Part shown: one piece after another, positions 25,446 through 33,978 of the stretch
Layout: each line of letters begins with the position of its first letter
Position numbering within the stretch: position 1 is the first letter of the stretch
NCBI RefSeq assembly: GCF_003732275.1
Contig: NZ_MOBM01000015.1
Location: 130,906 to 194,905 of the forward strand
Direction: 5' to 3'
Length of the DNA: 64,000 nucleotides
Origin: Pseudomonas frederiksbergensis
Lineage (GTDB): Bacteria; Pseudomonadota; Gammaproteobacteria; Pseudomonadales; Pseudomonadaceae
The notes under the pieces: model-generated
Told to the model about the DNA's origin: nothing
The model's input: only the letters and a program-made list of their open reading frames with translations
The model's database searches: none
Made by a program: the position numbers and the translations under genes

Positions 25446-26612
25446 ATGAATGTTGCAACGGCAAAAATAAGAATGGGGTTTGTCGGGGGCGGCGAGGGCG
25501 CCTTCATCGGCAAAGCCCACCGCCAGGCCGCCGGCCTCGATGGTCGTTTTGAACTGGTGTGCGGTGCATTCAGCCGAGACGCCCGCAACAATCAGGACAC
25601 CGGCGCCGCGCTGGGATTGTCCGCCTCACGCTGCTACAGCGACTGGCAGCAGATGCTCGATAGCGAGCGCGCACTGCCTGCCGACCAGCGTATGGAGCTG
25701 TTGGTCATTGTCACTCCCAATCACTTGCACGCGCCGATCGCCAGCCAGGCACTTAGCGCGGGTTTTCATGTGTTCAGCGAAAAGCCCGCGGCACTGAATC
25801 TGTCCGAACTGCTGGCGCTCAAGGCGGTGGTGAAAAGCAGCGACCGCCTCTATGGACTGGCCCACACGTATCTGGGTTATCCGATGGTCTGGCAGGCGCG
25901 CAAGATGGTGCGTACCGGCGTGATCGGCGCTGTGCGCAAGATTATCGTCGAATACCCGCAGGGCTGGCTGAGCCGGGATGTGGCCGGGCAGGGCAACAAG
26001 CAGGCGAGTTGGCGCGATCAGCCCGAGCAGTCCGGGCTGGGCGGCTGCATTGGCGACATCGGCACCCATGCCTTTTCACTGGCCGAATTCGTCGCGGACC
26101 AACCCATCGAACAGGTGTGCGCAACCTTGGGTTCGCACATTGCCGGGCGGCAACTGGACGATGACGCGGCGATGCTGTTCAAGATGGCCGCCGGAGCCAG
26201 CGGGGTGTTGATCGCCAGCCAGGTCTGCGCCGGCGAAGAGAACCCGTTGAAGATCCGCGTCTATGGCGACAAGGGCGGGCTGGAGTGGCGTCAGGAAGAG
26301 CCCGCGAGCCTGATCCATCGCTCCCTCGATCAACCGTTGAGCATCCTTCGTTCCGGTGTCGGTCAGCCCTGGTTGTGCGAGGCCGCCAGCCAGCGCATGC
26401 GTTTGCCTGCCGGGCATCCCGAAGGTTATCTCGAGGCCATGGCCAATCTCTATGGAGATTTCGCCACTGCGATCCGCAGCAACGTCGAAGGCAACGATGC
26501 CCCCGGCGTGCCGGGCATCGACGTCGGGTTGCGTGGCATGGCGTTCATCGAAGCGGTGGTCGCCAATCATCGCGGCGACGCGAAGTGGACCGAACTGGTC
26601 CGCAACCCATGA
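25446..26612 (+). CDS. Gfo/Idh/MocA family oxidoreductase
   Basis: This 388-residue NAD(P)-dependent sugar dehydrogenase-like protein has an N-terminal Rossmann motif (RMGFVGGGEGAFIGKAHRQAA), the family EKP motif in HVFSEKPAALNLSELLALK, and a catalytic-region His (GGCIGDIGTHAFSLAEFV). Such enzymes oxidise a sugar hydroxyl, often C3 of a glycoside. It is the first gene after the LacI operator. Its TGA overlaps the ATG of the isomerase gene. Confidence 0.93.
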   Translation: MNVATAKIRMGFVGGGEGAFIGKAHRQAAGLDGRFELVCGAFSRDARNNQDTGAALGLSASRCYSDWQQMLDSERALPADQRMELLVIVTPNHLHAPIASQALSAGFHVFSEKPAALNLSELLALKAVVKSSDRLYGLAHTYLGYPMVWQARKMVRTGVIGAVRKIIVEYPQGWLSRDVAGQGNKQASWRDQPEQSGLGGCIGDIGTHAFSLAEFVADQPIEQVCATLGSHIAGRQLDDDAAMLFKMAAGASGVLIASQVCAGEENPLKIRVYGDKGGLEWRQEEPASLIHRSLDQPLSILRSGVGQPWLCEAASQRMRLPAGHPEGYLEAMANLYGDFATAIRSNVEGNDAPGVPGIDVGLRGMAFIEAVVANHRGDAKWTELVRNP

Positions 26613-27712
26613 ATCCGGAGAACCCTCCCGTGAACCACATTTCCCCAGCACCGGCAGGCCTGCGCGGCCCGGGTATTTTCCTCGCGCAGTTCATGTCCGC
26701 CGAGGCCCCCTTCGATACGCTCGCCAACATTGCCCGCTGGGCCGCAGCGCAGGGTTACAAAGCCATTCAATTGCCGACCCTGGGCACGCAGTACATCGAC
26801 CTGGCGCGCGCCGCCGACAGTCAGGATTACTGTGATGAGTTGAAAGCCGTCTGTGCCCAGGCCGGTGTCGAAATCAGCGAGCTGTCGACGCATCTGCAGG
26901 GCCAACTGGTGGCGGTGCATCCGGCGTTCGATACGTTGTTCGATGACTTTGCCCCCGCACATTTGCGCGGTCAGCCTCAGGCACGAACGGAGTGGGCCAT
27001 CGATCAGTTGAAGCTCGCCGCGCGCGCCAGCCAACGCTTGGGGCTGAAGGCGCACGCGACGTTTTCCGGTGCGCTGCTGTGGCCGTATGTTTACCCATGG
27101 CCGCAACGCCCGAGCGGACTGGTCGAGCAGGGGTTTGCCGAACTGGCCAAGCGCTGGTTGCCGATCCTCGATTGTTTCGAGCAAGCCGGCGTCGATCTCT
27201 GCTACGAGATCCATCCCGGCGAAGACCTGCACGACGGCGCCTCGTTCGAGCGTTTCCTTGAGGCCGTCGATCACCATCCGCGCGCCGCGATTCTCTACGA
27301 CCCGAGCCATTTGCTGCTTCAGCAAATGGACTATCTGGGCTTCATCGATCGCTACCACGAGCGCATCCGCATGTTCCACGTCAAGGACGCCGAGTTCCGG
27401 CCCGATGCTCGCTCGGGTGTCTACGGCGGTTATCAAGGTTGGGTCGAGCGGCCTGGCCGCTTCCGTTCTTTGGGCGATGGGCAGATCGATTTCAAATCGA
27501 TTTTCAGCAAATTGACGCAGTACGGCTTTGCCGGCTGGGCGGTTCTGGAATGGGAGTGTTGCCTGAAGGATTCGGAGCAGGGCGCCGCAGAAGGAGCGGC
27601 CTTTATCCGGCAGCACATGATCAGCAAAACCCGAAAGGCGTTTGACGATTTCGCCAGCGTGACCTCCGACGAGCGTTTCAATCGACGGCTATTGGGTTTG
27701 CCCGACGCCTGA
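26609..27712 (+). CDS. TIM-barrel sugar (phosphate) isomerase/epimerase-like protein
   Basis: This protein of ~367 residues has the AP-endonuclease-2/xylose isomerase-like barrel. Metal ligands are visible as Glu in DLCYEIHPGEDLHD, Asp/His in AAILYDPSHLLLQQMDY, His in IRMFHVKDAEF and Glu in AVLEWECC. Together with a Gfo/Idh/MocA partner this resembles E. coli YcjS-YcjR, where the barrel protein acts on a 3-keto-glycoside. The start overlaps the upstream stop (ATGA); a GTG at 26630 is an alternative. Confidence 0.9.
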   Translation: MNPENPPVNHISPAPAGLRGPGIFLAQFMSAEAPFDTLANIARWAAAQGYKAIQLPTLGTQYIDLARAADSQDYCDELKAVCAQAGVEISELSTHLQGQLVAVHPAFDTLFDDFAPAHLRGQPQARTEWAIDQLKLAARASQRLGLKAHATFSGALLWPYVYPWPQRPSGLVEQGFAELAKRWLPILDCFEQAGVDLCYEIHPGEDLHDGASFERFLEAVDHHPRAAILYDPSHLLLQQMDYLGFIDRYHERIRMFHVKDAEFRPDARSGVYGGYQGWVERPGRFRSLGDGQIDFKSIFSKLTQYGFAGWAVLEWECCLKDSEQGAAEGAAFIRQHMISKTRKAFDDFASVTSDERFNRRLLGLPDA

Positions 27713-27763
27713 AAAATCTGTTTGCCCCTTTCTCCAAAAAAAAACAATAAGACGGTGACTGAT

Positions 27764-28996
27764 ATGACCACGATGACTGCGCGATTGAGCGTAATGATGT
27801 TCTTGCAGTTCTTTATCTGGGGCGGATGGTTCGTGACCCTCGGCACCTTCCTCTCCAGCAATCTGGGGGCCAGCGGCGGGCAGATCGGCATGGCGTTCTC
27901 GACGCAGTCCTGGGGCGCGATCATCGCGCCTTTTGTGATCGGTCTGATTGCCGACCGCTACTTCAATGCCGAGCGCATCCTCGCGGTGTTGCATCTGATC
28001 GGCGCGGTGCTGCTGTTGCAACTCTATCGAGCGCCTGACTTCAGTGCGTTTTACCCGTTCGTGCTGGCTTACATGATGATCTACATGCCGACGCTGGCAT
28101 TGGTGAATTCGGTGGCGTTCCGGCAGATGCGCGACCCGGCTTTGGAGTTCTCGCGGATCAGAGTGTGGGGCACCATCGGCTGGATCGTGGCGGGCGTGGT
28201 CATCAGCTTTGTGTTTGCCTGGGATTCGCAACAAGCGATCTCAGCCGGTGGCTTGCGCAACACGTTTCTGATGTCGGCCATCGCCTCCCTCGTGCTCGGG
28301 CTCTACAGCTTCAGCCTGCCGCGCACCGCGCCGCTCAAACCTGAGCCGGGCAGTGTCGGCTTAAAGCAAATGCTGGGGCTGGACGCCTTGGGTTTGTTGA
28401 AGGACCGCAGTTACCTGGTGTTCTTCATCGCGTCTATTTTGATCTGCATTCCATTGGCGTTTTATTACCAGAATGCCAACCCGTTTCTGGCAGAAATCGG
28501 CGTGACCAATCCAACCGCCAAGATGGCGATCGGGCAAGTCTCGGAAGTGCTGTTCATGTTGCTCCTGCCGCTGTTTATTCAGCGTTTCGGCATCAAGATC
28601 GCGCTGCTGGTGGGAATGCTGGCGTGGGCGTTGCGCTACCTGTTGTTCGCCTACGGCAACAATGGGGATCTCGCCTTCATGTTGTTCACCGGCATCGCTT
28701 TGCACGGCATCTGCTACGACTTCTTCTTTGTTTCGGGGCAGATCTACACCGATGCCAAAGCGTCGGAGCGTTTCAGAAGCTCGGCGCAAGGGCTGATCAC
28801 GCTCGCGACGTATGGCTTGGGCATGCTGATTGGCTTTTGGGTGGCTGGGGCGGTCACCGATCACTATGCGTCGGCAGACAGCCATGACTGGAAAAGCATC
28901 TGGCTGTTCCCGGCAGGGTTCGCGTTGGCGATATTTTTCTGTTTTTCGCTGGCCTTCAAAGGCCGGCAAAGCGTGGCGGTGCCGTCGAGTATTTGA
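27764..28996 (+). CDS. Nucleoside:H+ symporter family MFS transporter
   Basis: This 410-residue membrane protein has ~12 segments. The start RLSVMMFLQFFIWGGWFVTLGTFLSSNLGASGGQIGMAFSTQSWGAI matches the NupG/XapB group of the MFS (Nuc_H_symport). It is probably the importer for the substrate of the LacI-controlled dehydrogenase and isomerase. The ATG at 27764 is used, 51 bases after the isomerase gene. A REP pair follows the stop. Confidence 0.9.
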   Translation: MTTMTARLSVMMFLQFFIWGGWFVTLGTFLSSNLGASGGQIGMAFSTQSWGAIIAPFVIGLIADRYFNAERILAVLHLIGAVLLLQLYRAPDFSAFYPFVLAYMMIYMPTLALVNSVAFRQMRDPALEFSRIRVWGTIGWIVAGVVISFVFAWDSQQAISAGGLRNTFLMSAIASLVLGLYSFSLPRTAPLKPEPGSVGLKQMLGLDALGLLKDRSYLVFFIASILICIPLAFYYQNANPFLAEIGVTNPTAKMAIGQVSEVLFMLLLPLFIQRFGIKIALLVGMLAWALRYLLFAYGNNGDLAFMLFTGIALHGICYDFFFVSGQIYTDAKASERFRSSAQGLITLATYGLGMLIGFWVAGAVTDHYASADSHDWKSIWLFPAGFALAIFFCFSLAFKGRQSVAVPSSI

Positions 28997-29030
28997 ATAA
29001 CCCCCCGAGTCTGAAGAACACCGTCGGAAC

Positions 29031-29123
29031 CTGTGGGAGCGGGCTTGCTCGCGAAAGCGGTGGGTCAGGCGACATCAATGTTGATTGTGCCGCCGTCTTC
29101 GCGGGCAAGCCCGCTCCCACAGG
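29031..29123. repeat. REP pair, family A variant
   Basis: The arms CTGTGGGAGCGGGCTTGCTC and GCAAGCCCGCTCCCACAGG are separated by the spacer GACATCAATGTTGATTGTGCCG, which also recurs near 5650, 15555, 16380 and 63960. The block lies between the convergent MFS and CAP genes. No MITE ends are visible. Confidence 0.85.
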
Positions 29124-29172
29124 GGTCGCGATTAATCGATGGGTATTTCAGGGGTTCTGGAACGCGCCTGAT

Positions 29173-30033
29173 TCAAGGCGCGCCAAACAGCATCGTCCAA
29201 TAAACACCCTCATCGCTGCGCGAATCGGCGGCATAGGCCGCGCCCACTTGGGTAAACATCGGGTTCATCAGGTTGGCGCAATGCCCGGGACTGGCCAGCC
29301 AGCCGGCCATCGCTTTGTTCGGTGAGCTTTGCCCGGCGGCGATGTTTTCGCCAATCTGCCGGCCTCGATAGCCGGCGGCTTTGGCCCGATCCAATGGCAT
29401 ATCTCCGTCGGGATCGCGGTGGGCGAAGTAATTGCCGTAGGCCATTGCCTTGCTGTGCCCTTGCGCCGCGGCCCCCAGGGCGGCATTCCAGGTCAAGGGG
29501 CGTGCGGCGGCAAAGCGTTGGCGCCCGCACAGGCGGGGCCTGGCCCGTGCCGCATTGACCTGTGCCAGCAACGCCTTGCCCGCTGCTCGCGAATCGCCGA
29601 CACGTCCGTCGAGCACCGGTTGCGCCAGCACCACCTGCCATTCGCTGCGGGAGCGAGTGACGCCGATGTCGGCGAACTGAGTATCGAGCAGCTCCCCGCA
29701 ATGGTCGCTCTCAAGCATGTCAAACGCCTCATCGGCATCTTGCGCGCCGACCACGCGAATGGTGCGCACCGTCACCGCTTGATAGCCGTTGGCCTTCAAG
29801 GCACTCCGCAAACCGCCGCCATAGCCGACCGGCAATGCCAGGTTCGATTTCAGCGACAGCGGCCGCAACGGCTTGACCGTACGCCCCGCACAACGATCGG
29901 GATCGGCGCGGTAGTCGTTGATGACCTCCACCAGTTGCCGCTCCCCACTGGCGTGGGCGGGGCTGGCGAGTAGCGGGAGCAAAGGCATCAGGCACAGAGA
30001 GATAAAGCGACAGCGGCGGACGATTGGGCGCAT
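29173..30033 (-). CDS. CAP/SCP (PR-1-like) domain protein, exported
   Basis: This 286-residue protein has a Sec signal (CLMPLLPLLASPAHASG). A lead-in region with paired cysteines (PDRCAGRTV, ESDHCGELL) is followed by a C-terminal CAP domain, with PLTWNAALGAAAQGHSKAMA, YFAHRDPDGDMPLDRAKAAGYRGRQIGENIAAGQSSPNKAMAGWLASPGHCANLMNP. The His/Glu CAP tetrad is present. Function in bacteria is unclear. The start is placed at MRPIVRRC (30033); a longer frame to 30084 is possible. Confidence 0.9.
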   Translation of the reverse strand: MRPIVRRCRFISLCLMPLLPLLASPAHASGERQLVEVINDYRADPDRCAGRTVKPLRPLSLKSNLALPVGYGGGLRSALKANGYQAVTVRTIRVVGAQDADEAFDMLESDHCGELLDTQFADIGVTRSRSEWQVVLAQPVLDGRVGDSRAAGKALLAQVNAARARPRLCGRQRFAAARPLTWNAALGAAAQGHSKAMAYGNYFAHRDPDGDMPLDRAKAAGYRGRQIGENIAAGQSSPNKAMAGWLASPGHCANLMNPMFTQVGAAYAADSRSDEGVYWTMLFGAP

Positions 30034-30286
30034 GAACGAACAGCTCTGATGAGATGACGATGATAGGGGGATAGGAATGGGCAAATAACCGTAGGAGCGC
30101 TTCGTTGGGTGAGCTTCTTTTACGGCACGGCTAAGACTGCGGGTCTGAAGACTGGTTCACGAGGGGAAGAGACAAATTTAGCGGCGCCGCCGTGGGGGCC
30201 GATTCAGGCATGCACTGGTCAGTCCGCCGGGGACATCGGACACGCTGACTGGTACCGTACTGACATCATTCAGGTGGTACAGGGAC

Positions 30287-31099
30287 ATGACGAAAGCCAG
30301 GGGTGACAAGGATTGGGTAAGGCGCTCGGCTCAGCCGTTGAAGATGGAGCGCATCGAAGCCTTTTTTGGCGGCCTTGGGTTTACGCCGCATCGCCACGAT
30401 ACGTACGCCATCGGACGAACGCTGTCGGGTGTACAAAGCTTCCAGTACCGCAACGCAAAGCGTCACAGCCTGCCCGGGAAAACCATCGTTTTGCATCCGG
30501 ACGAGGTGCATGACGGTGAAGCCGGTACCGAGGCGGGTTTTCATTATCGGATGATCTACATCGAACCCGCCTTGATTCAGCAAGTATTAGGCGGCAAGCC
30601 CTTGCCCTTCATCGAGGGGGGTATATCCAGCGACCCACGGCTTTATGCCGCGACCCAGGTGCTGCTGCAAAACCTCGACGCTTGCATCGAGCCCCTGGAA
30701 GAAGACGATGCCATTTACGATCTCGCGCAGGCGCTGGATGTGAACTCGGGGCAACGCGGGCGGCGCAAGTCGTTTGACTTTGTAGCGGCCGAACGCGCGC
30801 GTGCGCTGATTCATGAGTCGCTGGATCGAGTCATTACCCTGGAGGAGTTAGCGCAGGCCAGTGGTCGAGACCGCTGGAGCCTGAGCCGTGATTTTCGTGC
30901 GCTGTACGGTACGAGCCCCTATCGATACATGACTCAACGACGCCTCGATCTGGCAAGAGCGCTGATGTTCGGGGGCTACTCGATGGCGGAGGCGGCCGTC
31001 TCCGCAGGCTTTTTTGATCAAAGCCATATGACGCGCCAGTTCGTCCAGACCTACGGCGTCTCACCCGGTCGATGGATGAAAAGGCTGGGCCTTGTTTAA
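30287..31099 (+). CDS. AraC family regulator with cupin sensor
   Basis: This 270-residue protein has an N-terminal AraC-type cupin (FTPHRHDTYAIGRTLSGVQSFQYRN; LHPDEVHDGEAGTEAGFHYRMIYIEP) and two C-terminal helix-turn-helices (ITLEELAQASGRDRWSLSRDFRALYGTSPYRYM; AEAAVSAGFFDQSHMTRQFVQTYGVSPGRWMK). It is the same subgroup as the regulator at 47591, which sits next to a LysE exporter. Here the next gene is a small cupin 90 bases downstream. Confidence 0.92.
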   Translation: MTKARGDKDWVRRSAQPLKMERIEAFFGGLGFTPHRHDTYAIGRTLSGVQSFQYRNAKRHSLPGKTIVLHPDEVHDGEAGTEAGFHYRMIYIEPALIQQVLGGKPLPFIEGGISSDPRLYAATQVLLQNLDACIEPLEEDDAIYDLAQALDVNSGQRGRRKSFDFVAAERARALIHESLDRVITLEELAQASGRDRWSLSRDFRALYGTSPYRYMTQRRLDLARALMFGGYSMAEAAVSAGFFDQSHMTRQFVQTYGVSPGRWMKRLGLV

Positions 31100-31189
31100 G
31101 GGCGCTCGACTTGCACAATCATGCAATACGCCGTGCTGATCCTCTCCTAAAGTCAGACCTCGATAACTTGGCTAGTGAGGGCGACTCAA

Positions 31190-31576
31190 ATGCATTCCCA
31201 ACCCGGTGTGACAACCTGCACCGCGATTAACTTTGCCGAAAAGTTTGCTTTGTTCAGCGAGCAATGGGCACCCAAGGTCATTGCCGAAATGAACGACTAC
31301 CAGTTCAAGGTGGTGAAAATCGAAGGCGACTTTGTCTGGCATTCCCACGCCGACACCGATGAAACCTTCATCGTCCTCGAAGGCGAGCTTCGCATTGATC
31401 TTCGAGAGGGGGCCGTCGTGGTCAGGCAGGGAGAAATGTACGTCGTCCCCAAGGGCGTCGAACATAAGCCTTATGCTGAGCGAGAGGTGCAGATGCTACT
31501 GATCGAGCCGCGTGGCGTGCTGAATACCGGCGATCAGGAGGGAGAAAGAACCGCAATCAATGATATCTGGATTTAG
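31190..31576 (+). CDS. Small cupin-domain protein
   Basis: This 128-residue single cupin is typical of the group often called cupin or mannose-6-phosphate isomerase-like. The metal-site histidines and Glu are in FVWHSHADTDETFIVLEGELRI; the second cupin motif is MYVVPKGVEHKPYAEREVQMLLIEP. The ATG at 31190 has GTGAGGG upstream; a GTG at 31175 overlaps that site. An inverted repeat TTGCA...TGCAA (31111-31126) lies in front and could bind the upstream AraC protein. Confidence 0.88.
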   Translation: MHSQPGVTTCTAINFAEKFALFSEQWAPKVIAEMNDYQFKVVKIEGDFVWHSHADTDETFIVLEGELRIDLREGAVVVRQGEMYVVPKGVEHKPYAEREVQMLLIEPRGVLNTGDQEGERTAINDIWI

Positions 31577-31861
31577 ACGTCTTGGTAGTTTCTTCATCTC
31601 TGGGTGAGCAGGGCGCCTGAGAGCCTCGCGCCCGTTCAGTTGCATCTATCGCTACATCTGCCAGCAAGCATTCAGGAGCGCAGTGTCATTCTCTGAATCA
31701 ACGAATTAGCGGCATTTTCGATGAAAAGGTTCGATGACAGGTGGCGAAGTGCCTCTCGTCGGAAGACAACGCGGCTATTTCGCGCTTTTCAGCTATTCTT
31801 GCGGCATCTGGACGGTGGCCATGACGTACTGGCACACGATGCGCAAGGAAGGGAAGACAAA

Positions 31862-32683
31862 ATGGATGATGTGCATTGCGTGCAAGTTATCGCTGTAACT
31901 GGCGGTAAAGGTGGCGTGGGCAAGACAACGGTGGCGGTTAACCTTTCGTTGGCGCTGGCAAAAATGGGGCGGCGTGTCGTATTGCTGGACGCCGATCTGG
32001 GCCTGGCGAATATCGATATTCTGTTGGGGCTGACGCCGCGCTACACACTGGCCGATGTCATCGAAGGGCGTTGCGAGCTGTCCGAGGCGCTGTTGCCTGG
32101 GCCTGGAGGCATTCGTGTTGCCCCGGCCTCTTCGGGCTTGCAGAGCATGATTCATCTGGAACCGGCGCAATACCGGGCGCTGATCCAGTCCTTTAGCGAT
32201 ATTGGCGACAAGCTGGATGTGCTGGTGATCGATACAGCCGCCGGTATCGGTGGCTCAGTGGTCAATTTCATCCGCGCGGCGCAGGAAGTAATGGTGGTCG
32301 TGTGCGATGAGCCCACCTCAATCAGCGGCGCCTACGGGCTGATCAAACTGCTCAACCTGAACTACGGTATGCATCGTTTTCGCATATTGGTCAACATGAC
32401 GGGAAGTCCGGCAGAAGGCCGCAATCTGTTTGCCAAGCTGGAAAAGATTACCGACATGTTCCTGGATGTCTCGCTGCAATACGTCGGCGCGATACCCAAC
32501 GACGAATGTGCGCACAAAGCCGTGCAGAAGGGGCGTGCGGTGTTTGAAGCCTTTCCCCGTTCCAAATGCGCTCAAGCCTTCCAGGCCCTGGCTCACAACG
32601 TCGACACCTGGCCTTTGCCGACTCATCCGAGAGGGCATGTGGAGTTTTTTGTTGAGCAACTTGTGCAAAATTCGGGCAGGTGA
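31862..32683 (+). CDS. MinD/FleN-like P-loop ATPase (orphan)
   Basis: This 273-residue deviant-Walker-A ATPase has VIAVTGGKGGVGKTTVAVNLSLALAKMGRRVVLLDADLGLANIDILLGL. The switch II DTAAGIGGSVVNFIRAAQEVMVVVCDEPTSISGAYGLIKLLN is closest to the FleN/FlhG (flagellar number) branch. No flagellar genes are in the window, so this is a FleN paralogue outside its usual locus. The C-terminus is longer than a MinD membrane helix would need. The ATG has GGAAG seven bases upstream. Flanking gap 31577-31861 shows nothing further. Confidence 0.88.
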   Translation: MDDVHCVQVIAVTGGKGGVGKTTVAVNLSLALAKMGRRVVLLDADLGLANIDILLGLTPRYTLADVIEGRCELSEALLPGPGGIRVAPASSGLQSMIHLEPAQYRALIQSFSDIGDKLDVLVIDTAAGIGGSVVNFIRAAQEVMVVVCDEPTSISGAYGLIKLLNLNYGMHRFRILVNMTGSPAEGRNLFAKLEKITDMFLDVSLQYVGAIPNDECAHKAVQKGRAVFEAFPRSKCAQAFQALAHNVDTWPLPTHPRGHVEFFVEQLVQNSGR

Positions 32684-32698
32684 GTTTCAAGGCCTTGT

Positions 32699-32853
32699 AA
32701 TGTTGTTCACTTAAGCGCTCATCAGTCATACCTGCCTTTGTGGCGAGCGAGCTTGCTCGCGTTGGGCTGCGCAGCGGCCCCAAAAATCTGACAACTATTG
32801 CCGGTTTTTGTGAGTGCTACGCACTCAAGCGGGAGCAAGCTCCCTCGCCACAG
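32699..32853. mobile_element. REP block, family B, with left IS4-like MITE end
   Basis: The left end AATGTTGTTCACTTAAG (32699-32715) matches the ends of the complete element at 62775-62973 except for one or two bases. The REP arms are at 32740-32760 and 32830-32853. The right end is not recognisable before the stop of the adenosine-specific kinase gene. Confidence 0.75.
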
Positions 32854-32883
32854 GTTTCTCACTGACTCAAAACCAGACTCAAA

Positions 32884-33369
32884 TCACAACTTGTAGCCGA
32901 TCTGCCGCAACAGGTTCTTGCGCCACAGAATGTCTTCATCGCCTTCAATGTCTTTGGCACAGAAGCCATCCACTACACCCAGAATCCCGCGTCCCTGTTC
33001 CGTCTCAGCAACAATCACCTCAGTTGGATTGGCCGTTGCACAAAAAATACGGCACACCTCTGGAACCGTTTTGACGGCGTTCAACACGTTCAACGGATAG
33101 AAACCGTCGCCCAGAAAAATGATGAAGCTGTGGCCCGCGGCAATGGCTTGCGCATTTTTCTGTGCAAGTTCGATCATGGCGGTATCGGTGCCGGACCATC
33201 GCACCAGGCATTTGCCAGAGGCTTCACAAAAGGCCACGCCAAACTGGATACCTGGCACGGCGTTGACCAACGCTTCGTGGATGTCCTCGACGGACTTGAT
33301 GAAGTGCGTCTGACCCAAAATGAAGTTCGTCGCTTCCGGCTTGTCGATTTTCAGCGTGATGAGTTGCAT
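32884..33369 (-). CDS. Adenosine-specific kinase (DUF355 family)
   Basis: This 161-residue protein matches the DUF355/adenosine-specific kinase family along its whole length: LITLKIDKPEATNFILGQTHFIKSVEDIHEALVNAVPGIQFGVAFCEASGKCLVRWSGTD, then HSFIIFLGDGFYPLNVLNAVKTVPEVCRIFCATANPTEVIVAE and RGILGVVDGF. The name comes from an archaeal structure that binds adenosine; the physiological role is uncertain. It is monocistronic. Confidence 0.9.
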   Translation of the reverse strand: MQLITLKIDKPEATNFILGQTHFIKSVEDIHEALVNAVPGIQFGVAFCEASGKCLVRWSGTDTAMIELAQKNAQAIAAGHSFIIFLGDGFYPLNVLNAVKTVPEVCRIFCATANPTEVIVAETEQGRGILGVVDGFCAKDIEGDEDILWRKNLLRQIGYKL

Positions 33370-33417
33370 TTCAAACGCCTCCTTTCACGATGCTGCGAAC
33401 CAGAGTCTGGCCTCTAA

Positions 33418-33921
33418 TCAAGCCGGGACGGTGTCTTGCTCAGCGGGCGGTGTCTCTGTGTAGACGCGAACATCCCCCAGTCTCCTTATTGTCGACTTGG
33501 GCAAGGTCGGCGCATCAAGAAGAATCGAGTCAATGCGCTTGCGGATGTCAAAAACGATTGGGCCCAGGATAGCCTCGTCCTTGCCGCTGGCGATTTCGTC
33601 CTGAATCTCACGAGAGATCGCCCCGAGTTTCTCGGCGGTGTCTTTGTGCCCCGCAGCCCGGGTGTCAAAGTTCAGGAAGGTCTGAACCGAACTCAACACC
33701 AGGGTCAGGAGTGACAGCACGCCGGCTACGTATTGGAGCCATACGGGCGAGGAGTCACTGATGGAGCCAAAGACGCTGGCGCTGACGATCGCTGACAGAA
33801 CAACGCAGGGGATGCCCAGTTTCCAGCTGAATTTCTCGAAATCCCGGGCACTGATTTCGTGTTCAATCTGCAACCGAACGATCATGCGATTCCATTTGGT
33901 CAGTAGCTCGAGCCGGCTCAT
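33418..33921 (-). CDS. SLATT-domain two-TM membrane protein
   Basis: This 167-residue protein has two adjacent hydrophobic helices (LGIPCVVLSAIVSASVFGSIS and VWLQYVAGVLSLLTLVLSSVQTFL) after a short N-terminal helical lead, followed by a charged cytosolic region (AAGHKDTAEKLGAISREIQDEIASGKDEAI). This is the SLATT layout. SLATT proteins are predicted effectors that form pores in nucleotide-signalling conflict systems, but here no SLOG, cyclase or reverse transcriptase partner lies beside it. Confidence 0.72.
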   Translation of the reverse strand: MSRLELLTKWNRMIVRLQIEHEISARDFEKFSWKLGIPCVVLSAIVSASVFGSISDSSPVWLQYVAGVLSLLTLVLSSVQTFLNFDTRAAGHKDTAEKLGAISREIQDEIASGKDEAILGPIVFDIRKRIDSILLDAPTLPKSTIRRLGDVRVYTETPPAEQDTVPA

Positions 33922-33978
33922 GGTTGCAGTCCTTGGCAGGGGGATTCAGAGGAATATTAGCTTCTATTTGGCCGCCTG

